NCBI GenBank assembly: GCA_032433765.1
Contig: JAVIAB010000025.1
Span: 35,982,782 to 36,046,781, forward strand
Source: Megaustenia siamemsis
Taxonomy: Eukaryota > Mollusca > Gastropoda > Stylommatophora > Ariophantidae
DNA: 64,000 nt
Reading direction: 5' to 3'
The notes under the pieces: generated by a model
Databases searched by the model: none
What the model saw: the letters and a program-made list of their open reading frames with translations, nothing else
What the model was told of the DNA's origin: nothing
Translations under genes and position numbers: made by a program
In this document: one piece after another, positions 1 through 59,784 of the stretch
Layout of the letters: each line of letters opens with the position of its first letter
Numbering within the stretch: the stretch's first letter is position 1

Positions 1-17
1 ACAAGTTGGACAATAAA
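1..17 (+). CDS. Possible 3' end of the preceding copine exon, or a repeat copy of it
   Basis: Positions 1-17 followed by GTAAGTG read (GCT A)AC AAG TTG GAC AAT AAA, that is N-K-L-D-N-K ending in phase 0. Exon a at 8290 starts in phase 0 with D-F-M-G-K-S-D-P. Copines have an A-N-K-L-D-x-K-D-F stretch at exactly this place in C2B, so the joined residues fit. Because this 50-bp unit is repeated about 18 times, the true exon may be this copy or may lie just left of the window. Confidence 0.5.
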
Positions 18-916
18 GTAAGTGTCATTTAATGTAACCATTCAAAGCTAACAAGTTGGACAATAAAGTAAGTGCCATTTAATGTAACCATTCAAAGCTA
101 ACAAGTTGGACAATAAAGTAAGTGCCATTTAATGTAACCATTCAGAGCTAACAAGTTGGATAATAAAGTAAGTGTCATTTAATGTAACCATTCAGAGCTA
201 ACAAGTTGGACAATAAAGTAAGTGTCATTTAATGTAACCATTCAAGGCTAACAAGTTGGATAATAAAGTAAGTGTCATTTAATGTAACCATTCAAGGCTA
301 ACAAGTTGGATAATAAAGTAAGTGTCATTTAATGTAACCATTCAAGGCTAACAAGTTGGACAATAAAGTGTCATTTAATGTAACCATTCAAAGCTAACAA
401 GTTGGATAATAAAGTAAGTGTCATTTAATGTAACCATTCAAGGCTAACAAGTTGGATAATAAAGTAAGTGTCATTTAATGTAACCATTCAAGGCTAACAA
501 GTTGGACAATAAAGTAAGTGTCATTTAATGTAACCATTCAAAGCTAACAAGTTGGATAATAAAGTAAGTGTCATTTAATGTAACCATTCAAAGCTAACAA
601 GTTGGACAATAAAGTAAGTGTCATTTAATGTAACCATTCAAAGCTAACAAGTTGGACAATAAAGTAAGTGCCATTTAATGTAACCATTCAAGGATAACAA
701 GTTGGACAATAAAGTAAGTGTCATTTAATGTAACCATTCAAGGATAACAAGTTGGACAATAAAGTAAGTGTCATTTAATGTAACTATTCAAGGCTAACAA
801 GTTGGACAATAAAGTAAGTGTCATTTAATGTAACCATTCAAGGCTAACAAGTTGGACAATAAAGTAAGTGTCATTTAATGTAACCATTCAAGGCTAACAA
901 GTTGGATAATAAAGTG
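1..916 (+). repeat. 50-bp minisatellite, about 18 copies, exon- and donor-derived
   Basis: Unit starts are at 1, 51, 101 and so on. One unit (351) has lost 4 bp. Of 19 unit starts, 17 keep AAA|GTAAGTG; the units at 351 and 897 lost the donor. The reading frame before the donor gives F-K-A-N-K-L-D-N-K, expected of a copine exon. Most differences between units are single C/T or A/G changes. Confidence 0.95.
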
Positions 917-1084
917 TTATTTCTTATAACTCATGACTGTTGCATGTTTTGTTTCCCAAACAACCGCTCAGCTCTGGGGTTTAACAAAATCTCTGGAAAT
1001 GGTGGCCATAAGTCAACAGCTTGGTATGATGCTGACCATAAACATCACCATATTATCTTTATGTTGATGAGAGATGTCAGAAGA

Positions 1085-1168
1085 AAATAGATGTAGAATT
1101 GGATGGATGGAAAATAGATGTAGAATTGGATGGATGGAAAATAGATGTAGAATTGGATGGATGGAAAA
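1085..1168 (+). repeat. 27-bp triplication inside the LINE coding region
   Basis: Three copies of a 27-bp unit. In the LINE frame the unit reads R-C-R-I-G-W-M-E-N, the segment that normally precedes K-K-T-N-D-E-V once. The repeat is a multiple of three and leaves the frame intact. Confidence 0.8.
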
Positions 1169-1476
1169 GAAAACAAACGATGAAGTCTTAAAACAACTAA
1201 AAATGAAAAGAGAACTTCTGAACACAATTAGAACAAGACAAATGTGATTCTTAGGCCATGTTAAAAGACACAACAGCCTACTGAAAGTGATCCTGGAGGG
1301 GAAAATACAAGGTAAAAGAGGCAGAGGCAGACCAAGATTAACATGGACGAGTAACATCAAAAGATGGACAAATCAACCGATGACAACCTGCACCATCAAA
1401 GCAAGAGATAGAGCAAAATGGCGCTCCATGGTAGCCAACCTTCGTTGCGGAGACGTCACTCAATGATGATGATGAG
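1085..1476 (+). mobile_element. LINE 3' fragment with (ATG)n tail
   Basis: Frame-broken coding for the C-terminal part of a LINE ORF: K-K-T-N-D-E-V-L-K, then F-L-G-H-V-K-R, G-K-R-G-R-G-R-P-R and a final W-R-S-M-V stretch, ending in ATGATGATGATGAG. It is related to LINE C below but more diverged. A UGA sits where the F-L-G-H segment begins. No clear left end or target duplication. Confidence 0.75.
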
Positions 1477-1649
1477 AAATATGAAGAAAGTTTTGTATCA
1501 AATAAGGATAGAGGCATATGTAAAGTTATCATTAGATATTATAGTAGTATATGTAAAGTTATCATTGAATATAGAATGTAATGTAATTCATCAACAATAC
1601 CAAAGCTTTGAATTAAAAAGATATTAAAGAAACTTATACAATACAAGTA

Positions 1650-2975
1650 AAGAACAGATATCAGAAGCTGCTAGAAGAAGGGACTGAGCGGTACAGAAGA
1701 GAAAATTCTGACGAAAAAGTTACAACCAAATAGCATATGCATAAAAAAAAAGCATACAAGAAATTTGCAACATTTTACCCAAAAAGGAAAAGAACAAAAA
1801 ATAAAAATGGATATCTGACGCCACCTTGCAAAAAATTGAAGAAAGAAGACAAGCGAAGGACACTGCCCAATACAAGGAAATAGATAGTGGAATAAGCAAA
1901 ATGTGCAAACGGGCAAAAGAAGACTGTCTCAGCCAAAGATGGCAAGAAATTAAAACTATGGAAAATAGATTTAGAAGGGATGCATACAGAAATAATGAGA
2001 ATGACTAGTAAAAATAAAAGAACCACAGGAAGCGGATGCATTGTAAACAAAAAAGGAAACATGCTAACAGACAACAAAGATATAATTAATAGATAGCAGG
2101 AGTATATAACATAATTATTTTATGACGAAAGGGACAAGAAACCAATTATAAAGTGTACATCAGGCTATACAATCTTAAAATCGGAAGTGAAAAAAGCTAT
2201 ACAAACAAGGTAAAAGCAGCAGGACCAGACAGCATACAGATAGAGATGATACAGGCACTAGAAGATTTTGGCACTGAAGTGATTACAGACATATGTAACA
2301 ACATATACTATACAGGATACATACCAAATGAACCAAAAACATCAATTTTCATTGCATTGCCTAAAAGGAATGGTGCAGTTGAATGCAGTGATTTTTAGAA
2401 TAATAAGCCTAATGAGCCATGTTACAAAAATCTTGCTAAAAGTTATACAAGCAAGGATTCAAAATAAAATCAATATCTACCAATATTTAATTAGAACAAC
2501 AATAATTTGGATTTGGGAAAAACAGTGAGACAAAAGAAGCCATATTCTGCATGAGGACATTAATTGAAAAGTACACAGAAGTAAACAAACCAATATATGC
2601 CTGTTTCATAGACTACACCAAAGCTTTTGATAGAGTACATCATAAACAACTTGTAGACTGCCTAAAAGATATACATCTAGACGACACAAACATATGACTA
2701 TTATGTAATTTATGCTGGGAACAAACAGCAATAATAAAATATAAGAAAGAGAACTCTACACCCATTGATATAAAAAGTGGAGTAAGACAAGGATGCATCC
2801 TATCACCAAGCTTGTTCAATGTATACACTGAGCGAAATCTTTAAAAACATCACAGAGATGCCAGGCCTAAATATTAATGGAAAGATAATCAATAACCTAA
2901 GATATGCTGATGATACTGTACTACTAGCAGAAAATCCTAAAAATCTACGATTACTTAATGAAATAAACATGTGTT
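1650..2975 (+). pseudogene. Decayed LINE reverse transcriptase
   Basis: Pieces of a non-LTR ORF2 in order: a basic region before the RT (about 1826-1990), K-A-A-G-P-D-S-I (about 2210), a finger segment with I-I-S-L-M-S (about 2400), F-I-D-Y-T-K-A-F-D-R-V (about 2610), S-G-V-R-Q-G-C-I-L-S-P (about 2775) and Y-A-D-D-T-V-L-L-A-E (about 2905). Many stops and frameshifts, so an old, dead copy. It has both catalytic motifs A and C but no preserved 3' end. Confidence 0.8.
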
Positions 2976-2988
2976 AGGGTTAGGGTAG

Positions 2989-3135
2989 GAAATAAAGAAA
3001 TTGTGATAAAAATATTATCTAAGGTGAGTGTAAATTGATATATAAATATGAAATAAAGAAATTGTGATAAAAATATTATCTAAGGTGAGTGTAAATTGAT
3101 ATATAAATATGAAATAAAGAATTTGTGATTGAAGT
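2989..3135 (+). repeat. 61-bp tandem repeat, 2.4 copies
   Basis: AT-rich unit. Each full copy contains taaggtgagtgtaa, a strong 5' splice-site match identical over 14 bases to the one after exon d. No exon is recognisable next to it. Confidence 0.85.
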
Positions 3136-3317
3136 AAAATAGGTGGAAATTTGAGGTTGCAATGCTGTTGAGGGTAAGTGTCATTTATAACAAAAAGATT
3201 CAATGAAATAATTAGAACTTGTAATAGAAGTGATTAATAAAGTCAGTGTCATGGTGTGAATGTGTGGTCAAGTGAATGAAATATATGGAACTGATATACA
3301 ATGTAGGGATATTAGGT

Positions 3318-3581
3318 AAAAAAAAAAGAAAAGTAGAGTACCCCCGTCATGCCAAGCGGCGTATAGGGAATATGGTGTTAGTGACCATAAATTTTACAGA
3401 CCTTCAGCACATGATTTTTGGGGTAATGTGTTTGGTATTATGCCTGTGCCGCTTTACTTTCCCAGAAAAAAATCTGGTACCCATTATAGGCTGAGTGAAC
3501 CAGAAGCCGTCGGTTGGGATCAAACCCTACCTCTTGTCCTTTGTAGTCCAGTTCACTAACCACTGAGCTATCGTGGCTCCC
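3318..3581 (-). mobile_element. tRNA-derived SINE, copy 1
   Basis: On the minus strand a tRNA-like head (GATAGCTCAGTGGTTAG A box, G-rich B box region) is followed by a body of about 180 bp and a T/A-rich 3' end. It is flanked by an 11-bp target duplication, ggatattaggt, at 3307-3317 and 3582-3592. The B box here reads GGTTTGATCC, one change from consensus. Confidence 0.9.
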
Positions 3582-3613
3582 GGATATTAGGTCAGTTAAG
3601 TGCTAATTTCAGT

Positions 3614-4420
3614 TGACCACTTGATGTGTAGATGAATGACCACTTGATGTGTAGATGAGTGACCACTTGATATGTAGATGAGTGACCACTTGATATGTAG
3701 ATGAGTGACCACTTGATATGTAGATGAGTGACCACTTGATATGTAGATGAGTGACCACTTGATATGTAGATGAGTGACCACTTGATATGTAGATGAGTGA
3801 CCACTTGATATGTAGATGAGTGACCACTTGATATGTAGATGAGTGACCACTTGATGTGTAGATGAGTGACCACTTGATATGTAGATGAGTGACCACTTGA
3901 TGTGTAGATGAGTGACCACTTGATATGTAGATGAGTGACCACTTGATATGTAGATGAGTGACCACTTGATGTGTAGATGAGTGACCACTTGATATGTAGA
4001 TGAGTGACCACTTGATGTGTAGATGAGTGACCACTTGATATGTAGATGAGTGACCACTTGATGTGTAGATGAGTGACCACTTGATGTGTAGATGAGTGAC
4101 CACTTGATGTGTAGATGAATGACCACTTGATGTGTAGATGAGTGACCACTTGATATGTAGATGAGTGACCACTTGATATGTAGATGAGTGACCACTTGAT
4201 GTGTAGATGAATGACCACTTGATGTGTAGATGAGTGACCACTTGATGTGTAGATGAGTGACCACTTGATGTGTAGATGAGTGACCACTTGATGTGTAGAT
4301 GAATGACCACTTGATGTGTAGATGAGTGACCACTTGTTGTGTAGATGAGTCACCACTTGTTGTGTACATGAGTCACCACTTGTTGTGTAGATAAGTGACC
4401 ACTTGATGTGTAGATAAGTG
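3614..4420 (+). repeat. 23-bp minisatellite, about 35 copies
   Basis: Unit gaccacttgatrtgtagatg plus agt. Because 23 is not divisible by three and the unit lacks stops on the minus strand, all three minus frames stay open and give repetitive pseudo-proteins of about 250 residues. Not coding. Confidence 0.95.
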
Positions 4421-7400
4421 ACAGATTCTCTATTATAGCTCTGTAGCTCTCACTGACAAGCTCTGACAGATTCTTTGTTATAGTTCTGTAGCTCTCACTG
4501 ACAAGCTCTGACAGATTCTCTGTTATAGTTCTGTAGCTTCCACTGACAAGCTCTGACAGATTCTCTGTTATAGTTCTGTAGCTCTCACTGACAAGCTCTG
4601 ACAGATTCTCTGTTATAGTTCTGTAGCTCTCATTGACAAGCTCTGATAGATTCTCTGTTATAGTTCTGTAGCTCTCACTGACAAGCTCTGATAGATTCTC
4701 TGTTATAGTTCTGTAGCTCTAATTGACAAGCCCTGATAGATTCTCTGTTATAGTTCTGTAGCTCTCACTGACAAGCTCTGATAGATTCTCTGTTATAGTT
4801 CTGTAGCTCTCACTGACAAGCCCTGACAGATTCTCTGTTATAGTTCTGTAGCTCTCACTGACAAGCTCTGATAGATTCTCTGTTATAGCTCTGTAGCTTC
4901 CACTGACAAGCTCTGACAGATTCTCTGTTATAGTTCTGTAGCTCTCACTGACAAGCTCTGATAGATTCTCTGTTATAGTTCTGTAGCTCTCACTGACAAG
5001 CCCTGATAGATTCTCTGTTATAGTTCTGTAGCTCTCACTGACAAGCTCTGATAGATTCTCTGTTATAGTTCTGTAGCTCTCACTGACAAGCCCTGATAGA
5101 TTCTCTGTTATAGCTCTGTAGCTTCCACTGACAAGCTCTGACAGATTCTCTGTTATAGTTCTGTAGCTCTCACTGACAAGCTCTGATAGATTCTCTGTTA
5201 TAGTTCTGTAGCTCTCACTGACAAGCTCTGATAGATTCTCTGCTATAGTTCTGTAGCTCTCACTGACAAGCTCTGATAGATTCTCTGTTATAGTTCTGTA
5301 GCTCTCACTGACAAGCCCTGATAGATTCTCTGTTATAGTTCTGTAGCTCTCACTGACAAGCTCTGACAGATTCTCTGTTATAGTTCTGTAGCTTCCACTG
5401 ACAAGCTCTGATAGATTCTCTGTTATAGTTCTGTAGCTCTCACTGACAAGCCCTGATAGATTCTCTGTTATAGCTCTGTAGCTTCCACTGACAAGCTCTG
5501 ATAGATTCTCTGTTATAGTTCTGTAGCTCTCACTGACAAGCTCTGATAGATTCTCTGTTATAGTTCTGTAGCTCTCACTGACAAGCCTTGACAGATTCTC
5601 TGTTATAGTTCTGTAGCTTCCACTGACAAGCTCTGATAGATTCTCTATTATAGTTCTGTAGCTCTCACTGACAAGCTCTGATAGATTATCTGTTATAGTT
5701 CTGTAGCTTCCACTGACAAGCTCTGACAGATTTTCTGTTATAGTTCTGTAGCTCTCACTGACAAGCTCTGACAGATTCTCTGTTATAGTTCTGTAGCTCT
5801 CATTGACAAGCCCTGATAGATTCTCTGTTATAGTTCTGTAGCTCTCACTGACAAGCTTTGATAGATTCTCTGTTATAGTTCTGTAGCTCTCACTGACAAG
5901 CTCTGACAGATTCTCTGTTATAGTTCTGTAGCTCTCACTGACAAGCCCTGATAGATTATCTGTTATAGTTCTGTAGCTTCCACTGACAAGCTCTGACAGA
6001 TTCTCTGTTATAGTTCTGTAGCTCTCACTGACAAGCTCTGATAGATTCTCTGTTATAGTTCTGTAGCTCTCACTGACAAGCCCTGATAGATTCTCTGTTA
6101 TAGCTCTGTAGCTCTCATTGACAAGCCCTGATAGATTCTCTGTTATAGTTCTGTAGCTCTCACTGACAAGCCCTGATAGATTCTCTGTTATAGCTATGTA
6201 GCTCTCATTGACAAGCCCTGATAGATTCTCTGTTATAGTTCTGTAGCTCTCACTGACAAGCTCTGACAGATTCTCTGTTATAGCTCTGTAGCTCTCACTG
6301 ACAAGCTCTGATAGATTCTCTGTTATAGTTCTGTAGCTCTCACTGACAAGCCCTGATAGATTCTCTGTTATAGTTCTGTAGCTCTCACTGACAAGCCCTG
6401 ACAGATTCTCTGTTATAGTTCTGTAGCTCTCACTGACAAGCCCTGATAGATTCTCTGTTATAGTTCTGTAGCTCTCATTGACAAGCCTTGATAGATTCTC
6501 TGTTATAGTTCTGTAGCTTCCACTGACAAGCTCTGACAGATTCTCTGTTATAGTTCTGTAGCTTCCACTGACAAGCTCTGACAGATTCTCTGTTATAGTT
6601 CTGTAGCTCTCACTGACAAGCTCTGATAGATTCTCTGTTATAGTTCTGTAGCTCTCACTGACAAGCTCTGACAGATTCTCTGTTATAGTTCTGTAGCTCT
6701 CACTGACAAGCTCTGATTCTCTGTTATAGTTCTGTAGCTCTCACTGACAAGCTCTGATAGATTCTCTGTTATAGTTCTGTAGCTCTCACTGACAAGCTCT
6801 GATAGATTCTCTGTTATAGTTCTGTAGCTCTCATTGACAAGCCCTGATAGATTCTCTGTTATAGTTCTGTAGCTCTCACTGACAAGCTCTGATAGATTCT
6901 CTGTTATAGTTCTGTAGCTCTCACTGACAAGCTCTGATAGATTCTCTGTTATAGTTCTGTAGCTCTCACTGACAAGCTCTGATAGATTCTCTGTTATAGT
7001 TCTGTAGCTCTCACTGACAAGCTCTGATAGATTCTCTGTTATAGTTCTGTAGCTCTCACTGACAAGCTCTGATAGATTCTCTGTTATAGTTCTGTAGCTC
7101 TCATTGACAAGCCCTGATAGATTCTCTGTTATAGTTCTGTAGCTCTCACTGACAAGCTCTGATAGATTCTCTGTTATAGTTCTGTAGCTCTCACTGACAA
7201 GCCCTGATAGATTCTCTGTTATAGTTCTGTAGCTCTCATTGACAAGCTCTGATAGATTCTCTGTTATAGTTCTGTAGCTCTCACTGACAAGCCCTGATAG
7301 ATTCTCTGTTATAGTTCTGTAGCTCTCACTGACAAGACCTGATAGATTCTCTGTTATAGTTCTGTAGCTCTCACTGACAAGCTCTGATAGATTCTCTGTT

Positions 7401-8258
7401 ATAGTTCTGTAGCTCTCACTGACAAGCCCTGACAGATTCTCTGTTATAGTTCTGTAGCTCTCACTGACAAGCCCTGACAGATTCTCTGTTATAGTTCTGT
7501 AGCTCTCACTGACAAGCCCTGATAGATTCTCTGTTATAGTTCTGTAGCTCTCATTGACAAGACCTGATAGATTCTCTGTTATAGTTCTGTAGCTCTCACT
7601 GACAAGCTCTGATAGATTCTCTGTTATAGTTCTGTAGCTCTCACTGACAAGACCTGATAGATTCTCTGTTATAGTTCTGTAGCTCTCACTGACAAGCCCT
7701 GATAGATTCTCTGTTATAGTTCTGTAGCTCTCACTGACAAGCTCTGATAGATTCTCTGTTATAGTTCTGTAGCTCTCACTGACAAGCCCTGACAGATTCT
7801 CTGTTATAGTTCTGTAGCTCTCACTGACAAGCCCTGATAGATTCTCTGTTATAGTTCTGTAGCTCTCATTGACAAGCCCTGATAGATTCTCTGTTATAGT
7901 TCTGTAGCTCTCACTGACAAGCCCTGATAGATTCTCTGTTATAGTTCTGTAGCTCTCACTGACAAGCTCTGATAGATTCTCTGTTATAGTTCTGTAGCTC
8001 TCACTGACAAGCTCTGACAGATTCTCTGTTATAGTTCTGTAGCTCTCACTGACAAGCTCTGATAGATTCTTTGTTATAGTTCTGTAGCTCTCACTGACAA
8101 GACCTGATAGATTCTCTGTTATAGTTCTGTAGCTCTCACTGACAAGCCCTGATAGATTCTCTGTTATAGTTCTGTAGCTCTCACTGACAAGCTCTGATAG
8201 ATTTTCTGTTATAGTTCTGTAGCCCTCACTGAGAAGCCCTGATAGATTCTCTTTGATC
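4421..8258 (+). repeat. 45-bp minisatellite, about 85 copies
   Basis: Largest simple array by copy number upstream of exon a. The consensus contains tgtagctctcactgacaag followed by ctctgatagattctctgtta. Variants (ctc/ttc, ctct/ccct, gata/gaca) recur in blocks. One unit near 6715 is short by 6 bp and shifts the register. It ends 31 bp before exon a. Confidence 0.97.
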
Positions 8259-8289
8259 TAGTCTGAAAATATCATCTTTGTTTCTCCAG

Positions 8290-55815
<47,526 letters not shown>

Positions 55816-56055
55816 ATCTCACCAGGTCAATATTTCCGCAGCATCTGTAGCCTCCATTAATTGCGTCTGTGTTTAATAGAATGTCTTGACTGCCTGTTTT
55901 GTTATCATATTATTTTATATTTTTCAAATGTGATATTTCTATCTATTGTTCATTGTTATTTCACTACTAGACAATACAGCTCATAAACCAAAGGAGAACT
56001 GTGTACTTGTGACTCTGAACTACAGGAAAATAAACATTTAAAATGTCATCGTTTC
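55816..56055 (+). other. Copine 3' UTR
   Basis: Unique AT-rich sequence between the stop codon and the first AATAAA, with no repeat units in it. The cleavage site is inferred to be about 15 to 25 bases after the signal. Confidence 0.6.
56029..56034 (+). promoter_or_regulatory. Polyadenylation signal AATAAA
   Basis: Canonical hexamer 214 bases after the copine stop, in an A-rich context, and the first one in the 3' UTR. Three copies of a roughly 36-bp tandem repeat start just after it (56042-56150). Confidence 0.65.
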
Positions 56056-56149
56056 ACACATCGTACGTGAGGAAAACATGAACTTATCATTTCACATATC
56101 GTACGTGAGGAAAAACATGAACTCATCATTTCACATATCGTGCTTGAGA

Positions 56150-56590
56150 TGCAGACAGTGATAACAATCAAGAAGTACTCAAGAGATGCAGACAGTGATA
56201 GCAATCAAGAAGTACTCTAGTGATGCAGACAGTGATAACAATCAAGAAGTACTCAAGAGATGCAGACAGTGATAACAATCAAGAAGTACTCAAGAGATGC
56301 AGACAGTGATAACAATCAAGAAGTACTCAAGAGATGCAGACAGTGATAACAATCAAGAAGTACTCAAGAGATGCAGACAGTGATAACAATCAAGAAGTAC
56401 TCAAGAGATGCAGACAGTGATAACAATCAAGAAGTGCTCAGGAGGTGCAGACAGTGATAACAATCAAGAAGTACTCAAGAGGTGCAGACAGTGATAACAA
56501 TCAAGAAGTACTCAAGAGGTGCAGACAGTGATAACAATCAAGAGATGAAGACAGTGATAACAATCAAGAGATGAAGACAGTGATAACATG
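56150..56590 (+). repeat. 37-bp minisatellite, about 12 copies, after copine
   Basis: Unit gatgcagacagtgataacaa plus tcaagaagtactcaaga. The last two units lose the agtactca part. It lies about 100 bp after the poly(A) signal. Confidence 0.93.
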
Positions 56591-56987
56591 GAACTAGATT
56601 GGCTGTGTGCTGAGAGAGATCCGGAGACACAACAAGAACATTTAATGGGAAGGGACAAATTGGCAGGGAGCGATGTGAACAACAGTGTTACCCACACCTG
56701 GGGCACTCTTCTATGTGGAAGCTTTGTTGTTACCCTACATAACACAGTAGGTATGTAGACCACATAGTTGGCCTGTAGTCAAGGAAAGGATTATTTTAAA
56801 ATTGAACAATCATTGACCTCCTGCCAGCTTTTTGAAACTGATACCCCATGTTGCTGCTCAGCGATCACTCTCTTTGTTGCTTCTCTTTATTTTGTTTAAC
56901 TCATGTTAGTATCTTCAGTGACTACACATGAGAACTCTTATATTTAGATAACTGTTGATACCTCATGTTACTCTCAATGATCGTGTT
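56591..56987 (+). other. Unique intergenic sequence
   Basis: Nothing recognised in about 400 bp between the 37-bp array and the LINE B target site. Confidence 0.6.
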
Positions 56988-56998
56988 CCCTATTCTTT

Positions 56999-59573
56999 CT
57001 TCTTCTTCTACCTTTTAGCTCCCAGTGGAGCATAGGTCTTCAACAAACACTTTCCAAGTCGTTCTGTTTTTTGCAATTCTTTTAAGATCATTCCATGTCT
57101 TCCCCATCATCTTCATCTCTGCTTCAATCTGTCTTCTCCAAGAATTCCTTGGTCTTCCTCTTTGTCTTTTCCCCTGGGGATTCCAAAAAAGGGCCTGTTG
57201 TGTAATACTCTCAGTTGGTTTCCGTAGTGTGTGTCCTATCCATCGCCATCGTCTTCGCTGTATTTCTTTATCCACTGGTATTTGACCGGTACATTTCCAT
57301 AATTCCACGTTTGTGACTTTGTCCTGCCATTTCCATCCCTTTATTCTGCGCAAGCATCCATTAATGAAAGTCTGTACCTTCGTGATTGTCAATTTTGTTA
57401 TTCTCCATGTTTCACAGCCATATAATAGAACCGACTTAACATTGGAGTTGAAAATTTGTATTTTTGTATTTAGCCTAATTTCTTTGGATTTCCATATGTT
57501 TCCCAGTGCAATGAAAGCTCCTCTTGCTTTTGATATCCTTATTTTGGTATCGTTTTCTGTTCCTCCCTCTTTATCTATATTACTGCCCAGATATATATAA
57601 GATTGTACGTCTAGTAGAGGTATTTCTCCTAGTTTTATTTGGTTATTGCCAACTGCATTAATTCTCATAATGTTGGTCTTATCTCTATTAATCTTTAGTC
57701 CTAGCTGTTGTGATCTCTCATCTAATATACTCATTTTATCTTGCATCTGTTGGTGGCTGTGTGATAGGAGAGCTATGTCATCAGCAAAGTCTAAATCATC
57801 AAGTTGTTTGGTCAGTGACCACTGGATCCCATTTCTGTTGTTTTGAGTTATTTTCATAATCCAATCTATGGCCAGTAGAAAGAGAAATGGAGACAGAAGG
57901 CATCCTTGCCTTACTCCTGTTCTTATTTCAAATGCTTCTGTAAGCTGTCCTTCATGCACCACACTACATTTTGTTCCTTCATACATTGTTTTTATCAGGT
58001 TAATAAACTTTATGGGGATTCCATAATGACTCAGCAACTTCCAAAGCATTCTTCTGTCTAAACTATCAAATGCCTTTTCGTAATCTATGAATCCAATATA
58101 AAGTGGGGATTTTAGTTCTAAACTTTGTTCAACTATTATACGTAGAGTAGTTATTTGATCAGCACATGATCTGTTCTTCCTAAAACCTGCTTGTTCATCT
58201 CTCAAGTGTTTCTCTATAGCCTCTTTTAGTCTCTCCAGAATGATTCTGCCTAATATTTTTCCTGGCACTGATAGTAGCATAATTCCCCTATAATTTGTGC
58301 ACTCCTGTAAACTTCCTTTCTTTGGTAGTTTGATCATATAACCTTCTCTCCAGTCTTTAGGTATTTCTTCCCTCTCCCAAATTTTATCCAATAGATTATG
58401 TAACATCTTGGTAGAGGTGATAATATCTGCTTTGATGGCTTCCGAAGGAATTTCATCTGGTCCTGTGGCTTTACCATCTTTTAACAGTTTGATGGCTTTC
58501 ATTATTTCTTCTTTGCTTGGTTTTCCGCAGTTAACGTGTAATTCTTCTTCTGCTGGTAGTATATCTGGAGGATTATTTGCGCCAGGTCTGTTCAAAAGTT
58601 CTTCAAAGTGCTCCTTCCATCTCTCCATTTGTTCCTTTATATTACTAAGCAGATTTCCTTTCTTATCTTTGATAAAGGCGTTGATCTGTTTGTATTTTCC
58701 ACCTAATTTCTTTGTGCTGTTGTACAGTTCTTTCATATTCCCTTTATTTGCTGCTTCTTCTGCCTCTTTAGCTAATTCATCTATATATTTCCTCTTATCC
58801 CTTTTAATGCATCTTCTCACTTCTTTGTTCACCTCTGTGTAAGCTTCCTGTGTCTTGGCTTTATTACTTCTTGTTTTGCTTTTATTTATGTCTGCTTTCT
58901 TGTTCTTTCTTTCTTTAATTTTATCCAGGGTCTCTGCTGTCATCCATGCCTTATTCTGGCGTTCTCTTTTCCCCAGTGTTTCTTCGCATGTCTCTTTCCA
59001 TATATTTTTTACCTGTTTCCAATGATCTTCTATATTTATTGTATTTTCTAGTTGTTGGAGGACTTGGTATTTGTTTGATATTGTGACTGCGAATTTATCT
59101 TTAATTCCTTGTTCTTTAAGAAACCCTACATTGAAATACGTTCTGCCCTTATTCGTTGTAGTATACCTTTTTAATTTAATTTTAAGTTTGGCTAACAGAA
59201 GATGATGATCAGAAGCTATATCTGCCCCTCTATATACTTTTACATCCTGTAAGGATGACTTAAACTTATTATTAATACATATGTGATCAATTTGATTTTC
59301 CGTTCTATGATCTGGTGACACCCATGTAGCTTTGTGTATTCTTTTATGTTGGAATATTGTTCCTCCTAGGCTCATTTGATTAAGGGCGCAGAAATTCACA
59401 AATATCTCTCCATTCTCGTTTATATCTCCAAGTCCATGTTTTCCCATAATCTCTTCAAAGCCTCTGTTGTCTGATCCTACCTTAGCATTTAGGTCTCCCA
59501 TCAAGATTATAATATCCTTGGCTCGTCTTGCATCCATCTGGCATTGTAGCTGTTTATAAAAATCATCTTTAAT
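56999..59573 (-). mobile_element. LINE B, long copy with partial endonuclease and complete RT
   Basis: One frame of about 850 codons on the minus strand ending near 57015. It has the C-terminal half of an apurinic-type endonuclease (I-L-M-G-D-L-N-A-K-V-G, then A-T-W-V-S-P-D, Q-I-D-H-I-C and S-D-H-H-L-L), then the RT: G-K-A-T-G-P-D-E-I-P, F-I-D-Y-E-K-A-F-D-S, G-V-R-Q-G-C-L-L-S-P, L-D-F-A-D-D-I-A-L-L, and the C-terminal R-G-R-P-R-N-S-W-R-R. 5'-truncated within the endonuclease. The tail is (GAA)n. An 11-bp target duplication, ccctattcttt, is found at 56988-56998 and 59574-59584. By eye RTE-like, clade not assigned. No disabling change seen in the remaining frame. Confidence 0.95.
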
Positions 59574-59784
59574 CCCTATTCTTTATCTACAGTTAATTGC
59601 TTTTGATATTTGTTCACAATTTTGAAACCTGGATCTTGTGTTGAACTTTTATTGGTGATATTTTACACAAATTGTTGTGGCAGTGTATTCCCTCCCCGAT
59701 TCTGCCACAGTGATGGCAGTTTTTGTTTTTAGCCCTGGAGTTGTGTCCCTTGTGATTTTGCTGATCTACTGACCTTGAACTTCT

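Noticed and set aside
2970..2986. Telomere repeat (two TTAGGG)
   Set aside because: Only two units, next to a decayed LINE; too short to mean anything.
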